Part shown: piece after piece, positions 34,444 through 44,108 of the stretch
How positions within the stretch are numbered: position 1 is the first letter of the stretch
Layout of the letters: each line of letters opens with the position of its first letter
Assembly (NCBI RefSeq): GCF_000424065.1
Contig: NZ_AUJE01000015.1
Location: forward strand, 1 to 64,000
Reading direction: 5' to 3'
Length of the DNA stretch: 64,000 bases
From: Selenomonas ruminantium subsp. ruminantium ATCC 12561
Lineage (GTDB): Bacteria > Bacillota > Negativicutes > Selenomonadales > Selenomonadaceae
Translations under genes and position numbers: made by a program
The notes under the pieces: generated by a model
What the model was told of the DNA's origin: nothing
Database searches by the model: none
What the model saw: the letters and a program-made list of their open reading frames with translations, nothing else

Positions 34444-35712
34444 TTACTTGAGCAAACCATTATTTTGGGCAATCGTCCCTAAATACCGGCAGCTGGGCTT
34501 TACTCTGCGGTGCATGGTCTGCCTGTCCACCGCAATCAGACCAAAATGCTTGTCAAAGCCCATGGCCCATTCCAGATTATCCATAGAGCTCCAATAGATA
34601 TAGCCCAGCAGAGGTACTCCGTCTTCTACAGCTGCATGCAGCCCCGTCACCGCCTCACGGATAAAATCAATGCGGCGGCTGTCATCCTGCGTGGCAATGC
34701 CGTTTTCCGTAACCATGACCGGCAAGCCTGTTTCCTTATACACACGACGCACGACGGAACTTACTGCCTCCGGACAATAGGGATAACCGCATTCCGTAAG
34801 TTCTTCATCCGCACCATGCGGCACCCGACCATTTGCATCATAGATTTCCCGCTCATAATTCTGCACAGCCGCAAAATCGGCATTCATATAGATATCCTTG
34901 TATTGGCCAAAGTAGCTCTGCCAAACTTTTTCCGCCACCTGTTCTCCGCCCGGAGCGGCACAAACATCCGACAAAGCAAGGCTCACGCCGACTTTGGCCT
35001 GCGGCGCAAACTCCCGCGCGGCTTTGACCGCTTCATTATGTGCCTGCCGGATGATTTCAATATGTTCCGGCTCGGAGGCCATATGAATGGTAAAATAATG
35101 TTCCAAATCCGTTCCACAGGCCTTTGCTGCCTGCTCCCGCCACTCCGGCGCCGTCCAGCCTTCTGCGGCCATGCCGATGGGCGGCACAAAATTCCATTCT
35201 GCAAACAACTGCTTGAGCATGGTGGCAATGTTTATCTCATTCATCGTAATGATATAGGGAATATGTTTTCCCAAGGATTTCAGCACATAGCGGGCATAAC
35301 GGCCAAAGTAATACGGCGTTTTCTCGCCCTTCCAGCCGCCGTATTTCATCAGCCACTGCGGGCTGGTAAAATGATGCAGCGTTACCACAGGAGTGATTCC
35401 ATGTTCCTCACAGGCAGCCAGCACATCAGCATAGTGCGCGATAGCCTCAGCAGGAAATTCACCTTCCCGCGGCTCAATCCGTGCCCATTCAATCGAGAAG
35501 CGATAGGCCTTCAGCCCTGCGCCCGCCATCAGGGCAATATCTTCCCGATAGTGCTGATAATGGTCGCAGGTATGATCCGATTTATCCTTGTAAATGGAAC
35601 CTTCCACATGTTCTTCCGCCCAAATGTCAGAATGGATATTCATGCTCTCTACCTGATGGGCGGCCGTCGCACTGCCCCAAAGAAAATTCTGCGGAAAAAG
35701 CAGCTTACTCAT
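34444..35712 (-). CDS. Glycoside hydrolase family 1 beta-glycosidase
   Basis: Splits beta-glucosides or related beta-glycosides by a retaining mechanism. 422 residues, cytoplasmic (no signal). N-terminal FLWGSATAAHQVE is the GH1 signature; the acid/base Glu is residue 159 in TMNEIN (usually TFNEP) and the nucleophile Glu is residue 336 in VTENG. The change of NEP to NEI is uncommon and may mark a subfamily. It is unlikely to be a 6-phospho-glycosidase because the operon transporter is a symporter, not a PTS. Last gene of the operon. Confidence 0.9.
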   Translation of the reverse strand: MSKLLFPQNFLWGSATAAHQVESMNIHSDIWAEEHVEGSIYKDKSDHTCDHYQHYREDIALMAGAGLKAYRFSIEWARIEPREGEFPAEAIAHYADVLAACEEHGITPVVTLHHFTSPQWLMKYGGWKGEKTPYYFGRYARYVLKSLGKHIPYIITMNEINIATMLKQLFAEWNFVPPIGMAAEGWTAPEWREQAAKACGTDLEHYFTIHMASEPEHIEIIRQAHNEAVKAAREFAPQAKVGVSLALSDVCAAPGGEQVAEKVWQSYFGQYKDIYMNADFAAVQNYEREIYDANGRVPHGADEELTECGYPYCPEAVSSVVRRVYKETGLPVMVTENGIATQDDSRRIDFIREAVTGLHAAVEDGVPLLGYIYWSSMDNLEWAMGFDKHFGLIAVDRQTMHRRVKPSCRYLGTIAQNNGLLK

Positions 35713-35728
35713 GGATTATCGTCCTTTC

Positions 35729-36367
35729 TCATACAGCAATATTTAATAAATCACGAATTTCCTGCAATGCATAAGCCGCCTGTGAAACTTTGGCCGCTTC
35801 ACCAATACCGGCTACCTGCATACCGGCATTTACACCTGCCTGAACGCCTGCCGGTGCATCTTCCACGACCAGACAGTTCTCCGGTTTGGCTCCCAGTTTC
35901 TGTGCAGCCAACAGGAAAACCTCCGGGTCCGGTTTGCTATGCGTGATTTCCGTACCGTCGGCAATGGCATCGAAAGCGTTTTCCAAACCGACCTGCGTTA
36001 AGATGCGCATGGTGTTTTTGCTCGATGACCCCACAGCGATATGCACGGCGTTTTTGCGCAAGCCAGCCAAGGTTTCCCGCACACCTTTCAAGGTATCCTC
36101 TATGGTCAGATTCCCTAAGAGTTCCTGATAATAACGGTTTTTCCGCTGGGCAAGTTCCTCTTTTTCTGCCTGCGTATAGTTTTTTTCCGCCCGCTCTAAA
36201 ATGATTTCCAAACTCGCCATGCGGGATACGCCCCGCAGGCGGTTATTAATCGCTCTATCGAAATAAATGCCTTCTTCATCGGCAATTTTCTTCCATGCCT
36301 GATAATGGTATTCGTCCGTAGACACCAGCACGCCATCCAAATCAAAAATCACATTTTCATATCGCAT
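35729..36367 (-). CDS. pgmB: Beta-phosphoglucomutase
   Basis: A HAD-family enzyme that turns beta-glucose 1-phosphate into glucose 6-phosphate. 212 residues. The nucleophile and acid/base Asp pair are residues 9 and 11 in FDLDGVLVST, followed by a helical cap with LRGVSRMASLEIIL; GSSSKN and KPDPEVFLLAA are also present. Its substrate is normally made by a phosphorylase. No GH65 or GH94 phosphorylase is in the window; the neighbours are GH3 and GH1 genes, which raises the question of which enzyme supplies the substrate. Confidence 0.93.
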   Translation of the reverse strand: MRYENVIFDLDGVLVSTDEYHYQAWKKIADEEGIYFDRAINNRLRGVSRMASLEIILERAEKNYTQAEKEELAQRKNRYYQELLGNLTIEDTLKGVRETLAGLRKNAVHIAVGSSSKNTMRILTQVGLENAFDAIADGTEITHSKPDPEVFLLAAQKLGAKPENCLVVEDAPAGVQAGVNAGMQVAGIGEAAKVSQAAYALQEIRDLLNIAV

Positions 36368-36376
36368 AATCTCACC

Positions 36377-38098
36377 TCAAAATTTCGTCTGCCACATGCC
36401 GCAGAAGGGATCTACCGGACTTTTGCCCACAAATTCACTCTTGCCGACCAGTTTATTGACAATGGCTTTAAGCATGGCCGGAGCTGCCGTATAGCCGTTA
36501 ATCAGCGTTTTTAAGGCAGGCATATCCTGCAAGAGATACGGCGAGCCTGTTGCCACACCGATAACCGGCAGGTCATGGATAAACCAGGGCATATTGGAAG
36601 CCATCGGCCAGTTCCATTCCATGCGCAGAGTGCTCTTGTTGCTGGCCGGCTCAATATTGGCATAGTAGATAACGGCATCATACTTTTTCACAATATCAGC
36701 ACGTTTGATATCAATATAGGCAAAGCGCATAGCCTCTTTATCAAATACATCCACCGTAAAGCCAGCATCCTCCAACAGCGATTTGAACAGCTTGGCACTG
36801 CCGTTGCCAAAATAGCCCCATTCATCACCGAAGACATACAGGAGCAGACGCTTTTGCGTGGCAGGATTCAAGGGCAGGACATTTTGCGTATCCTTGACCA
36901 AGGTTGCCGCTTTGTCTGCGGCATCTTCTGCCCATTCCGTAAACTCATTCCTGCCCAGTACCGCCTGCAAAGCCGATTTCTCCGGCACCAGCGTGTTATT
37001 TTGCTGCCGCAGGTGCAGTTTTAAATGCGCTTTCAAGGCCAAAATCCGCGTAACAGCTTCATCTAAGCGTTTCTCCGTCAAAAGGCCATTTTTAAGCCCG
37101 TCCAGCATAAACTGGAAATCCTCTGCCATATTGCGGTTAAAGAGGAACATATCACAGCCGGCTGCTATGGCACGAGGCACGGACTCCCAGCGGCTCATCG
37201 CATTGGTAAAACCGCCCATCGGCGTAGCATCTGTGATAATCAGGCCGTTAAAGCCCAAATGCTCCCGCAAAAGTCCCTGCAACAGTTCCGGTGACAAGGT
37301 TGCTGGCAGTAAATCTTCCAGCGCTAAATCCGGATTGATTTTCTGCTGCCAGGCCGGCTGCAGGATATGGCCGACCATGACCGATTCTGCACCGGCAGCA
37401 ATCAGCTGTCGATAGATTTCCCCATAGGTATTATCCCATTCTTCAGCAGAGCAGGAATTGATGGTCGGGTGCAGATGCTGGTCGCGATAGTCCATGCCAT
37501 CTCCAGGGAAGTGCTTGATGGCGACCGCCATACCTTCTTCCTGCACACCTTTAGTAAACGCCTTGCTCATGGCAATAACCGTATCCGTATCATCGCCATA
37601 GGTGCGCACATTGGTAATCGGATTAAGATAATTTACATTTCTATCCACAATCGGGGAAAACGCCCAGTTGCAGCCCGTGGCATTGCCTTCTGCCGCCGAT
37701 ACCTTGCCCAAATGATAGGCATGTATTTCATCGCCAGTGGCAGCCATTTCCATGGGATAACCAAAGTATGTGCCTTCCGTCATCACGCCGTTGCCGCCCG
37801 CTTCGAGATTGGCCGCCAGCAGCAGCGGTACAGGCGATTTTTCCTGCAAATAGCGCTGTGCTCCTTGTATTTCCTTGCCCGGCAAGGCACGGAACATCAT
37901 GCCGCCGGGGTGCAGGGTGTTCAAGACCTCCTGCAGGGCCTCCTTATCCGGCCCCGGAGCAATCGGGCAAAAGAGCTGGCCGACTTTCTCTTCAGTGCTC
38001 ATTTTCTCTTTGGTTTCTTCCACCCAACGGATATCCTCATCCGTAAGGTAAAAGGGATTTGCATGTAAATCAATCTTGTTCTTCATCAGGGATTCCAT
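36377..38098 (-). CDS. Glycoside hydrolase family 3 enzyme with a NagZ-type Asp-His dyad
   Basis: 573 residues, cytoplasmic. The GH3 barrel has NPITNVRTYGDD, the loop KHFPGDGMDYRDQH (residues 195-208) and the nucleophile Asp 290 in LIITDATPMGG. The loop keeps the spacing of the NagZ signature KHFPGHGDTxxDSH, so Asp206 and His208 would be the acid/base dyad, rather than the distal Glu of classical GH3 glucosidases. A C-terminal alpha/beta sandwich follows. NagZ-like beta-N-acetylglucosaminidase is possible, but the operon, with beta-phosphoglucomutase next door, suggests a glucoside and perhaps phosphorolysis. The start could be five codons further in. Confidence 0.85.
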   Translation of the reverse strand: MESLMKNKIDLHANPFYLTDEDIRWVEETKEKMSTEEKVGQLFCPIAPGPDKEALQEVLNTLHPGGMMFRALPGKEIQGAQRYLQEKSPVPLLLAANLEAGGNGVMTEGTYFGYPMEMAATGDEIHAYHLGKVSAAEGNATGCNWAFSPIVDRNVNYLNPITNVRTYGDDTDTVIAMSKAFTKGVQEEGMAVAIKHFPGDGMDYRDQHLHPTINSCSAEEWDNTYGEIYRQLIAAGAESVMVGHILQPAWQQKINPDLALEDLLPATLSPELLQGLLREHLGFNGLIITDATPMGGFTNAMSRWESVPRAIAAGCDMFLFNRNMAEDFQFMLDGLKNGLLTEKRLDEAVTRILALKAHLKLHLRQQNNTLVPEKSALQAVLGRNEFTEWAEDAADKAATLVKDTQNVLPLNPATQKRLLLYVFGDEWGYFGNGSAKLFKSLLEDAGFTVDVFDKEAMRFAYIDIKRADIVKKYDAVIYYANIEPASNKSTLRMEWNWPMASNMPWFIHDLPVIGVATGSPYLLQDMPALKTLINGYTAAPAMLKAIVNKLVGKSEFVGKSPVDPFCGMWQTKF

Positions 38099-38111
38099 CT
38101 TTCTTCATTAA

Positions 38112-39560
38112 TTAAAACAGCAAGGCAAAGTCCAAACGGAAAATTTTCTTGCGCACCCCGCCCGGAATCGTATATCCATAAGGGCAAGAAGCATCAACCG
38201 TCCTGCCATACATATAGAACACATCAAAAATCGTATTGTTGATCGGTGACCATTGATAACCAGCCACCCAGCCCCGGAAACCTTCACCCAGGGTACTGAT
38301 ATAATCACCAATCATGCCGCCTGAACCACCGATAATCATGGCATCAGCCGGGGCATTATACCACGCCAATGTGTGTGCATGCTTGCCTTTGACTGGTGGC
38401 CAGGGATTGCCAAATTGCAGCTGTATTTTATAAGCATTCTTGCTTACATCCGAATTGGTATGAACCCAATCTGCAGTCAGCGTAGTATCCTTCCAAATCT
38501 GATGGTCAAAGCCCAGTTCTGTAAATCGGGTGCCCGTACTTTCCCAATTCTTAAACGGGAAGGCTGCATTTCTGGTGTTTGGCTTAGTCTGGTAAACGGC
38601 CTTCACATTGGTCTTGGGCGTCAGTTTATAATCCAGTTCCAATGACCAGAAGTTCTTGTTGACCAGGGCCGGATGCAGATTGTGTGAGCTGAGATTGTTG
38701 GTAAAGTCATTATCCGTATCGGCTTCAATCGAAGTCACCGGTTTGTACTGGGCCAAGGTAAAACGTCCGCTAAGCCGCTTCCCTTTGCCATAGCCGATTT
38801 CAATGCCCTGTATCTTTTCATCATTGAACATCAGGCCATAGCCCATAGTCGTTGCATAACGGCCTACCTTCAGCGAAAAGCCTCTATTGTTATAATCTAC
38901 CCACTGCAGGGCGCCGAGATTGGTAAAATCTGCCTGCTCCGACTTGAAGCTGCGATTAAAGGTCGTACTGACGGTAATCATGGTATGCTTGTCAAAATGA
39001 TATTGTGTATCCACCGACAGCTGCGTGGTTTTCTTCATAATCGGATCACTGGCCACGGCCATGCCATGCACATTATCATAACGGGTACCAAAGTAGCCAT
39101 GGAACTGCACGCGGTCTACCTTTTGCTTCAGTTCCTCAATCTGCGCCCCGATATTTTTCAATTCCTTGCTGTATTCATCCTGCAAAGCCTGAATGATGAT
39201 TTTTTGCTGGGCATCGGCTTGTTCCTGCTTATCCATTGCGCGGGAAATGATAACCGCCATTTCATAGCGGGACAGATTCCTGTCCCCATGGAACATGCCA
39301 TCATCAAAGCCTTCGACCAGCCCCGCCTCAGTGAGCTGCTTTACCGCCTGATAAGACCAATGGCTGGACTTGACATCCGCCAGCGTCTTATGCGGAATAT
39401 CCTTCTTTTGTTCGTTTTTATCTGCCTGTGCCAGCGCATTATTTTCCGCTGCCAGCTGCAGGGCTTTCTCGTTCAGAATTTCGGCACCGGCTGTGCCATT
39501 CAACTGCGATAACAACAGTAAAGAGATACCAAAAAGTGCTGCCTTCTTCATAACTCTCAT
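38112..39560 (-). CDS. OmpM-like outer-membrane porin with SLH domain
   Basis: 482 residues. Signal peptide (about 1-26), an SLH domain (about 55-110; SHWSYQAVKQLTEAGLVEGFD and the RYEMAVII stretch), a short coiled coil (about 112-150) and a long beta-rich barrel ending in LDFALLF with a terminal Phe. In Negativicutes such proteins tether the outer membrane to polyamine-modified peptidoglycan through the SLH domain and form pores. Here it is within a sugar operon, between the transporter and GH3 genes, so it may be a dedicated entry pore for the operon's glycoside. Confidence 0.9.
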   Translation of the reverse strand: MRVMKKAALFGISLLLLSQLNGTAGAEILNEKALQLAAENNALAQADKNEQKKDIPHKTLADVKSSHWSYQAVKQLTEAGLVEGFDDGMFHGDRNLSRYEMAVIISRAMDKQEQADAQQKIIIQALQDEYSKELKNIGAQIEELKQKVDRVQFHGYFGTRYDNVHGMAVASDPIMKKTTQLSVDTQYHFDKHTMITVSTTFNRSFKSEQADFTNLGALQWVDYNNRGFSLKVGRYATTMGYGLMFNDEKIQGIEIGYGKGKRLSGRFTLAQYKPVTSIEADTDNDFTNNLSSHNLHPALVNKNFWSLELDYKLTPKTNVKAVYQTKPNTRNAAFPFKNWESTGTRFTELGFDHQIWKDTTLTADWVHTNSDVSKNAYKIQLQFGNPWPPVKGKHAHTLAWYNAPADAMIIGGSGGMIGDYISTLGEGFRGWVAGYQWSPINNTIFDVFYMYGRTVDASCPYGYTIPGGVRKKIFRLDFALLF

Positions 39561-39620
39561 CCTTTTATATGTTCATGCGTTAATTCTTCAACTTAGGCGC
39601 CCCCTATGCAGGGGAACTTA

Positions 39621-40931
39621 TTATGCTTTTACAGGCTCAGCCTGCAGCTCACCTTCCTTTTTTCCCGCATCTACCTCAGGAATGGGAATTACAGCCAGGA
39701 AGGAAATGATCGAACAGATGGACAACAGAACGAAGAAGAAGGTATAACCATCATCACCCAGCAGGTTAACGCCGACAGCGATAAGCAGCGGAGCCACAAA
39801 ATTAACCAGGGAAGATGCCAGATTGGTCGTGATATTCATAATGGCAATATCCTTGCCCGCATTTTCTTTGCTGGGCAGAATGCGGTTGACCAAAGCATTA
39901 TCTACGGCATTATAGAGACCAAAACCAAAGTTGAAGACAAAGAACCCCGCGATTACCGTCCACAAATCCGTAGCAAAGGCAAAGAGAATCAAGCATACAC
40001 CAGTAATCAGCGACGCCCCCATAACAAAGGGTTTCTGCTTGCGGAATTTATCCGACAGCCAGCCGCCGAAAAGACCTGCCAGCACCATCAGCAAGATGGA
40101 CGCGCCCGTATAAGAACCAATTTCGAAAACTTCGGCTTCAGACAGATGGAATCTGGCCACATAGAAAAGCGTCAGCATGGTAAGACCGGCATTGGAAAAA
40201 TTGATAAAGAGCTTCGTTAAGAGCGCCCAAGTGTATTCTGGATATTTCTTAAAGGACGGATAAAAGTTCTTAAAGCCCGTTTTGAAGGGATTGACAGCGC
40301 CCCCCTGTTCTTTCCGCTGTTCAGCAGGAATATAGGTATCCTTGACCAACAAGGCCGTAACAATACCGGCAATCAGCTGTACTGCACTGACCACGGCGAT
40401 TTTCAATTCGACAGGCGTTGCCGCATAGATACCGATAATAATGGAACCGCTCATGACAAAAATAGGTGCTGCCGAACTCATAATCCCCGAAGCCCGGCCA
40501 AAGCGGTCCTCCTCTACCTGCTCAGGAATCATGGCAAAGCAGGACAAAGATACCATGCCATAGAAGAATTGGGCAATGCACCAGGAAGCCACCAGCATAG
40601 GCATGCTCTGTGCATAGGCCATTAACATCATAAAGATAAAGCCGCCCACAGAACCCGCCACCAGCCAAAAACGGCGGCGCCCCATTTTTACATGGGTCTT
40701 ATCGGCAATCACGCCCCCCAGCGGAGTCAATACTACAATGGCCAGACTGGCAATTCCGGAGGCGATACCAAACGCACTGGTCGTTGCCTCTGCGCCAACT
40801 ACGCTCATAATCTTAAACTGTATAAGTCCGAACATCAGCAAAACCAGTGGTGCAATCGCCGTACCGGCCCCAAGCACCATAGCAGCCATCAGGCGATAAA
40901 ACGGTGTCTTATTCCACTTAATCGTATCCAT
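39621..40931 (-). CDS. GPH-family sugar:cation symporter
   Basis: Major facilitator of the glycoside-pentoside-hexuronide type, 436 residues, about twelve helices. Family features are the loops GGVIADKTHVKMGRRRFWL (between helices 2 and 3) and GGWLSDKFRKQKPF. The C-terminal tail is charged. First gene of the operon followed by the porin, GH3, pgmB and GH1 genes. It probably takes up a beta-linked di- or oligosaccharide intact. Confidence 0.9.
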   Translation of the reverse strand: MDTIKWNKTPFYRLMAAMVLGAGTAIAPLVLLMFGLIQFKIMSVVGAEATTSAFGIASGIASLAIVVLTPLGGVIADKTHVKMGRRRFWLVAGSVGGFIFMMLMAYAQSMPMLVASWCIAQFFYGMVSLSCFAMIPEQVEEDRFGRASGIMSSAAPIFVMSGSIIIGIYAATPVELKIAVVSAVQLIAGIVTALLVKDTYIPAEQRKEQGGAVNPFKTGFKNFYPSFKKYPEYTWALLTKLFINFSNAGLTMLTLFYVARFHLSEAEVFEIGSYTGASILLMVLAGLFGGWLSDKFRKQKPFVMGASLITGVCLILFAFATDLWTVIAGFFVFNFGFGLYNAVDNALVNRILPSKENAGKDIAIMNITTNLASSLVNFVAPLLIAVGVNLLGDDGYTFFFVLLSICSIISFLAVIPIPEVDAGKKEGELQAEPVKA

Positions 40932-41076
40932 AAAGCTTTCCCCCTAGAAACAGGTGATTCATTTTACTTTTACAGCAAGACACATCGCCGCGGACAACGC
41001 ATCTATAATGCCAAAAGAAAACCGATTATCACTCTTATGAATTGTCTGTCGATTTTCTTTCTTCCTCACAGTTTAT

Positions 41077-41082
41077 ATTATA
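41077..41082 (-). promoter_or_regulatory. Possible -10 element of the glycoside operon
   Basis: A TATAAT hexamer on the minus strand about 145 bases upstream of the transporter start. No good -35 is seen, as often at activator-dependent promoters. Confidence 0.4.
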
Positions 41083-41141
41083 GCAAAGGAAAAATACGTG
41101 TTCCATGTAGATGACTTATATACATCCGACATATTTTTATA

Positions 41142-41160
41142 TCAATCGTTTTCAATCGTT
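41142..41160. promoter_or_regulatory. Tandem repeat, candidate AraC-type site
   Basis: TCAATCGTT occurs twice with a 10-base period (41142-41150 and 41152-41160), one helical turn apart, between the two divergent genes. AraC-type activators often bind such direct repeats. A TATAAT follows at about 41174 towards the regulator gene. Confidence 0.5.
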
Positions 41161-41246
41161 ATTTTTTCTGTTATAATTGGACTGCATATCATTTATGCGT
41201 TTTCCTTTTGTTTCCTTCGTAATCCAAGGAGGTTTATCCTGTTACC

Positions 41247-42374
41247 ATGCGTTATTTCACCACAGTTGCTAATGTTCAAGCGGAAATCAGCCGGTATTTT
41301 CACGCCACTGGCATAAGGGCCAGCGTTCCCCAAGCACTGGTCAGTATCTATAATTCCGGCAAATATTTGGAACAGTTTCCACCGCTGGCCATAGACAAGA
41401 TTTGGGACACCATGGACGATGATGAATTCCTGCATCATGTCAATCAGCTTCCCATTGGCCTTGACCTCATCATTCAAAACGAAACGGAAAACAACAGCAA
41501 CAAGGGCAACCCCATCGGCGAAGACCTGATGTTCTCCTTAGGCAATGACCTCATTGTCTTTAAGGCTTTTAATTACATCAACATCGATATCCATAAGCAT
41601 AATTTCTTTGAAATGGGCTATATCCTGCGCGGTCATTGCCTGCTGACGGTCGAACAGGAAACCATCGACCTGCAGCCCGGACAGTTCTACATCATCGGCC
41701 CCAACGCCCGGCATTGCATTCAGATGGACGATGATGAGTCCGTACTCATCTGCATCGATATCCGCAAGAGTACCTTTGAAAACGCCTTTTTCAATCTGAT
41801 GGCGGGCGAGGATTTGCTCTCCTACTTCTTCCAATCCATTCTCGCCCGTCCAGACTATCCCAATTACATCATCTTCACCAGCAAAAATGAAGAAAATATC
41901 CGCCGCCTGCTGAAGACCTTGATGATGGAAAGTTATTTAGGTGACAGCTACCATAATCTCTGCGGCATCAGCATCGTCAACCTCCTCATGTGCTATATGC
42001 TGCGCCATTACAGTGATACCATTCAGTTCTACAGCTACGATTTTCTCTCCACCCGCGCCCCTTTAATCATGCGCTATATTCAGACCCACTACCAAACCGT
42101 GACCCTGCGGGAGCTTTCCCAGGTCTTCCACTACAATGAAGCCTACCTGTCCACCTTGATCAGCAAGAACGCCGGCATGAACTTTTCCACCCTGCTCAAT
42201 AAACTCAAAACCGGCCGCGCTAAAACCTATCTCGAAACCAGCAATATGAGCGTACAAGAAATCAGCGAAGCCGTAGGCTACAGCTCCGCTGACCATTTCT
42301 CCCGCACCTTCAAACAATACTATAACTGTTCCCCGCAAAAATACCGCATGAACTTCCGGCGGGAAAAAGAATAA
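41247..42374 (+). CDS. AraC-family regulator of the glycoside operon
   Basis: 375 residues. An N-terminal cupin-like sensor (about 110-200, with HKHNFFEMGYILRGHCLLTV and PGQFYIIGPNARHCIQ) and a C-terminal double helix-turn-helix (about 275-370, with LRELSQVFHYNEAYLSTLIS and ISEAVGYSSADHFSRTFKQY). It is divergent from the GPH transporter operon and probably activates it on binding a sugar. The ribosome site AAGGAGG is 14 bases before the ATG, somewhat far. Confidence 0.92.
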   Translation: MRYFTTVANVQAEISRYFHATGIRASVPQALVSIYNSGKYLEQFPPLAIDKIWDTMDDDEFLHHVNQLPIGLDLIIQNETENNSNKGNPIGEDLMFSLGNDLIVFKAFNYINIDIHKHNFFEMGYILRGHCLLTVEQETIDLQPGQFYIIGPNARHCIQMDDDESVLICIDIRKSTFENAFFNLMAGEDLLSYFFQSILARPDYPNYIIFTSKNEENIRRLLKTLMMESYLGDSYHNLCGISIVNLLMCYMLRHYSDTIQFYSYDFLSTRAPLIMRYIQTHYQTVTLRELSQVFHYNEAYLSTLISKNAGMNFSTLLNKLKTGRAKTYLETSNMSVQEISEAVGYSSADHFSRTFKQYYNCSPQKYRMNFRREKE

Positions 42375-42616
42375 AAAAAATTACCAAATCTAGTCGTTTT
42401 AGCTAATCACCTCATAAACACACTGAATTAGCGTACGAACAAAAAGTTAGGATTCAATAAAAAAGCGCAATATGCTGTTTTCATCAGCGTATAAATAAAA
42501 AATAAGTATGACCATCCATCATAACGATCATACTTATGTCGACTACTACGAACATCATCTATTTCATCGCCTATAAAAGACAATTTTTATGCGAAAATCT
42601 TTTTTCAATGTATCAA

Positions 42617-43108
42617 TTAATGTGTTTGATTCCTATCACCATAAAAATCCATATTATATGATATATACCATGCAATCTCCCCGCCCACCATACAACCTTC
42701 TTCATAATTTGATCTTTTGCAAGTTAAACGTGGTATCTCAAACCATCCATTAGATTCATGTATATACATATGTCTTTCAGATAATACGTCTGACCAAATA
42801 TACTTCCACATTCTGGACGATTCATCACACCATCTGCCTGATGGGTCAAATGTAACCATCGATGCTTGTATCTTGTATTCAGGAGGATTATATTCTAACA
42901 CAGAAACAGTATTCACATCTAGACAAGTCGCGTAACCTTGTCGGAATTGTAAAATAATGTAATTACTACTACCTTTAAAAAAATCGCCATGTTTAATCCA
43001 TCCAGGAATTTTTTTAGATGGAGCGGCATAAGAATCCGCTGTAAAAGCCGACAACAATATCGAACATAATAATAAAAAAAACAGACTTTTAAACAATCGA
43101 ATTTTCAT
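42617..43108 (-). CDS. Small secreted protein, unknown function (type A)
   Basis: 163 residues with a signal peptide (about 1-28, FFLLLCSILLSAFTADSYAA). The mature part has five Cys and a C-terminal block IQASMVTFDPSG...MWKYIW...HMYIHES. This block resembles the protein at 44109-44513 (IKASL...IWKYMW...HSYISSG), so the two are paralogues. No known family recognised. It lies in AT-rich sequence with codon use unlike the sugar operons nearby. Confidence 0.7.
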   Translation of the reverse strand: MKIRLFKSLFFLLLCSILLSAFTADSYAAPSKKIPGWIKHGDFFKGSSNYIILQFRQGYATCLDVNTVSVLEYNPPEYKIQASMVTFDPSGRWCDESSRMWKYIWSDVLSERHMYIHESNGWFEIPRLTCKRSNYEEGCMVGGEIAWYISYNMDFYGDRNQTH

Positions 43109-43346
43109 TAATTATACGCCTCCAAAACCATGTAAATTTTAATCTCGATTCAATTTTATGATATATTTACATACAAGTCAAGAATATTATTTTGAAGTGG
43201 TAATTAAATTCTAAGGACTTAACCGTTTTTTGTATAGTACTGGTCTCACATCAATTGTAAAGCTACAACACATAAAAAATATACATTTTATAGACATTTT
43301 TATATTTTTGTGATATGATTTTTATATATAGAAAGGAGTTGTTTTT

Positions 43347-43883
43347 ATGCGTATTATTTCAAAGATTTTATTGTTAACAGCAGTAATGATTGTCTCATTA
43401 TGCATTACTTGTTTTGCAAAATTACCCAGCAACCAAACATCATTAGGGGGAATCACCTTATTCCAACCAATATCTGATGTATTGAAGGTATATGGCACTC
43501 CCACTTATTTTGACAACAGTAAAATAGAATACGGAACACCTACTACCGTAATTATTGGTAAGACATCAGAATGGACCATAAATGAAGGGAGTGGAGGAAG
43601 TAAAACACCTATTGTAGGTATAATAAGAGTAACCGCCAATAATGGTTTCGCCACGCCTGCCGGAGTTACTGTTGGAATGGATACTGCAGTTCTTTATAAA
43701 GTATATGGGCATCCAGATAGACTAATGAATAAAAAATCTACTCCATATAACATTCCCAAAAGAAATGATTATGATACACTATATATATATTATGGACCAG
43801 CAGGACATAATTTTGCATTCTTTGTCCGCAACGAAAAAATTATTGAAATTTGTTTAGGGCTAGGTATTGGTGCGCTAGGTTAA
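43347..43883 (+). CDS. Small secreted protein, unknown function (type B)
   Basis: 178 residues with a signal peptide (about 1-22) and a clear AAAGGAG ribosome site. The mature part has two similar blocks: GGITLFQPISDVLKVYGTPTYF and, later, GVTVGMDTAVLYKVYGHPDRL, each a stretch ending in VYGxP. Such repeats resemble small exported domains in which the same VYGxP turn recurs, and suggest an internally duplicated fold. Function is unknown. AT-rich and isolated. Confidence 0.7.
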   Translation: MRIISKILLLTAVMIVSLCITCFAKLPSNQTSLGGITLFQPISDVLKVYGTPTYFDNSKIEYGTPTTVIIGKTSEWTINEGSGGSKTPIVGIIRVTANNGFATPAGVTVGMDTAVLYKVYGHPDRLMNKKSTPYNIPKRNDYDTLYIYYGPAGHNFAFFVRNEKIIEICLGLGIGALG

Positions 43884-44108
43884 AATAGAAAATTCTTAAC
43901 ACACATTTTCATTTAGCATAACATACTATTGATAATTATTTATAACACATCTCAAAAACAACGTACTACACGCGTTCGCTAAATGTAATATTCTATTATC
44001 CACAAAATGATATCCTAGAACATTCACTTCTCCTAATCTAAACAAATACACAAAAACATTTACAGCATTGAAATCAACTATAACCAATATAAGAAAAGGG
44101 ACTTTGCG

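Noticed and set aside
34510-35946. Plus-strand frame of nearly 480 codons opposite the GH1 gene
   Set aside because: Antisense shadow of the GH1 and pgmB genes with no domain features.
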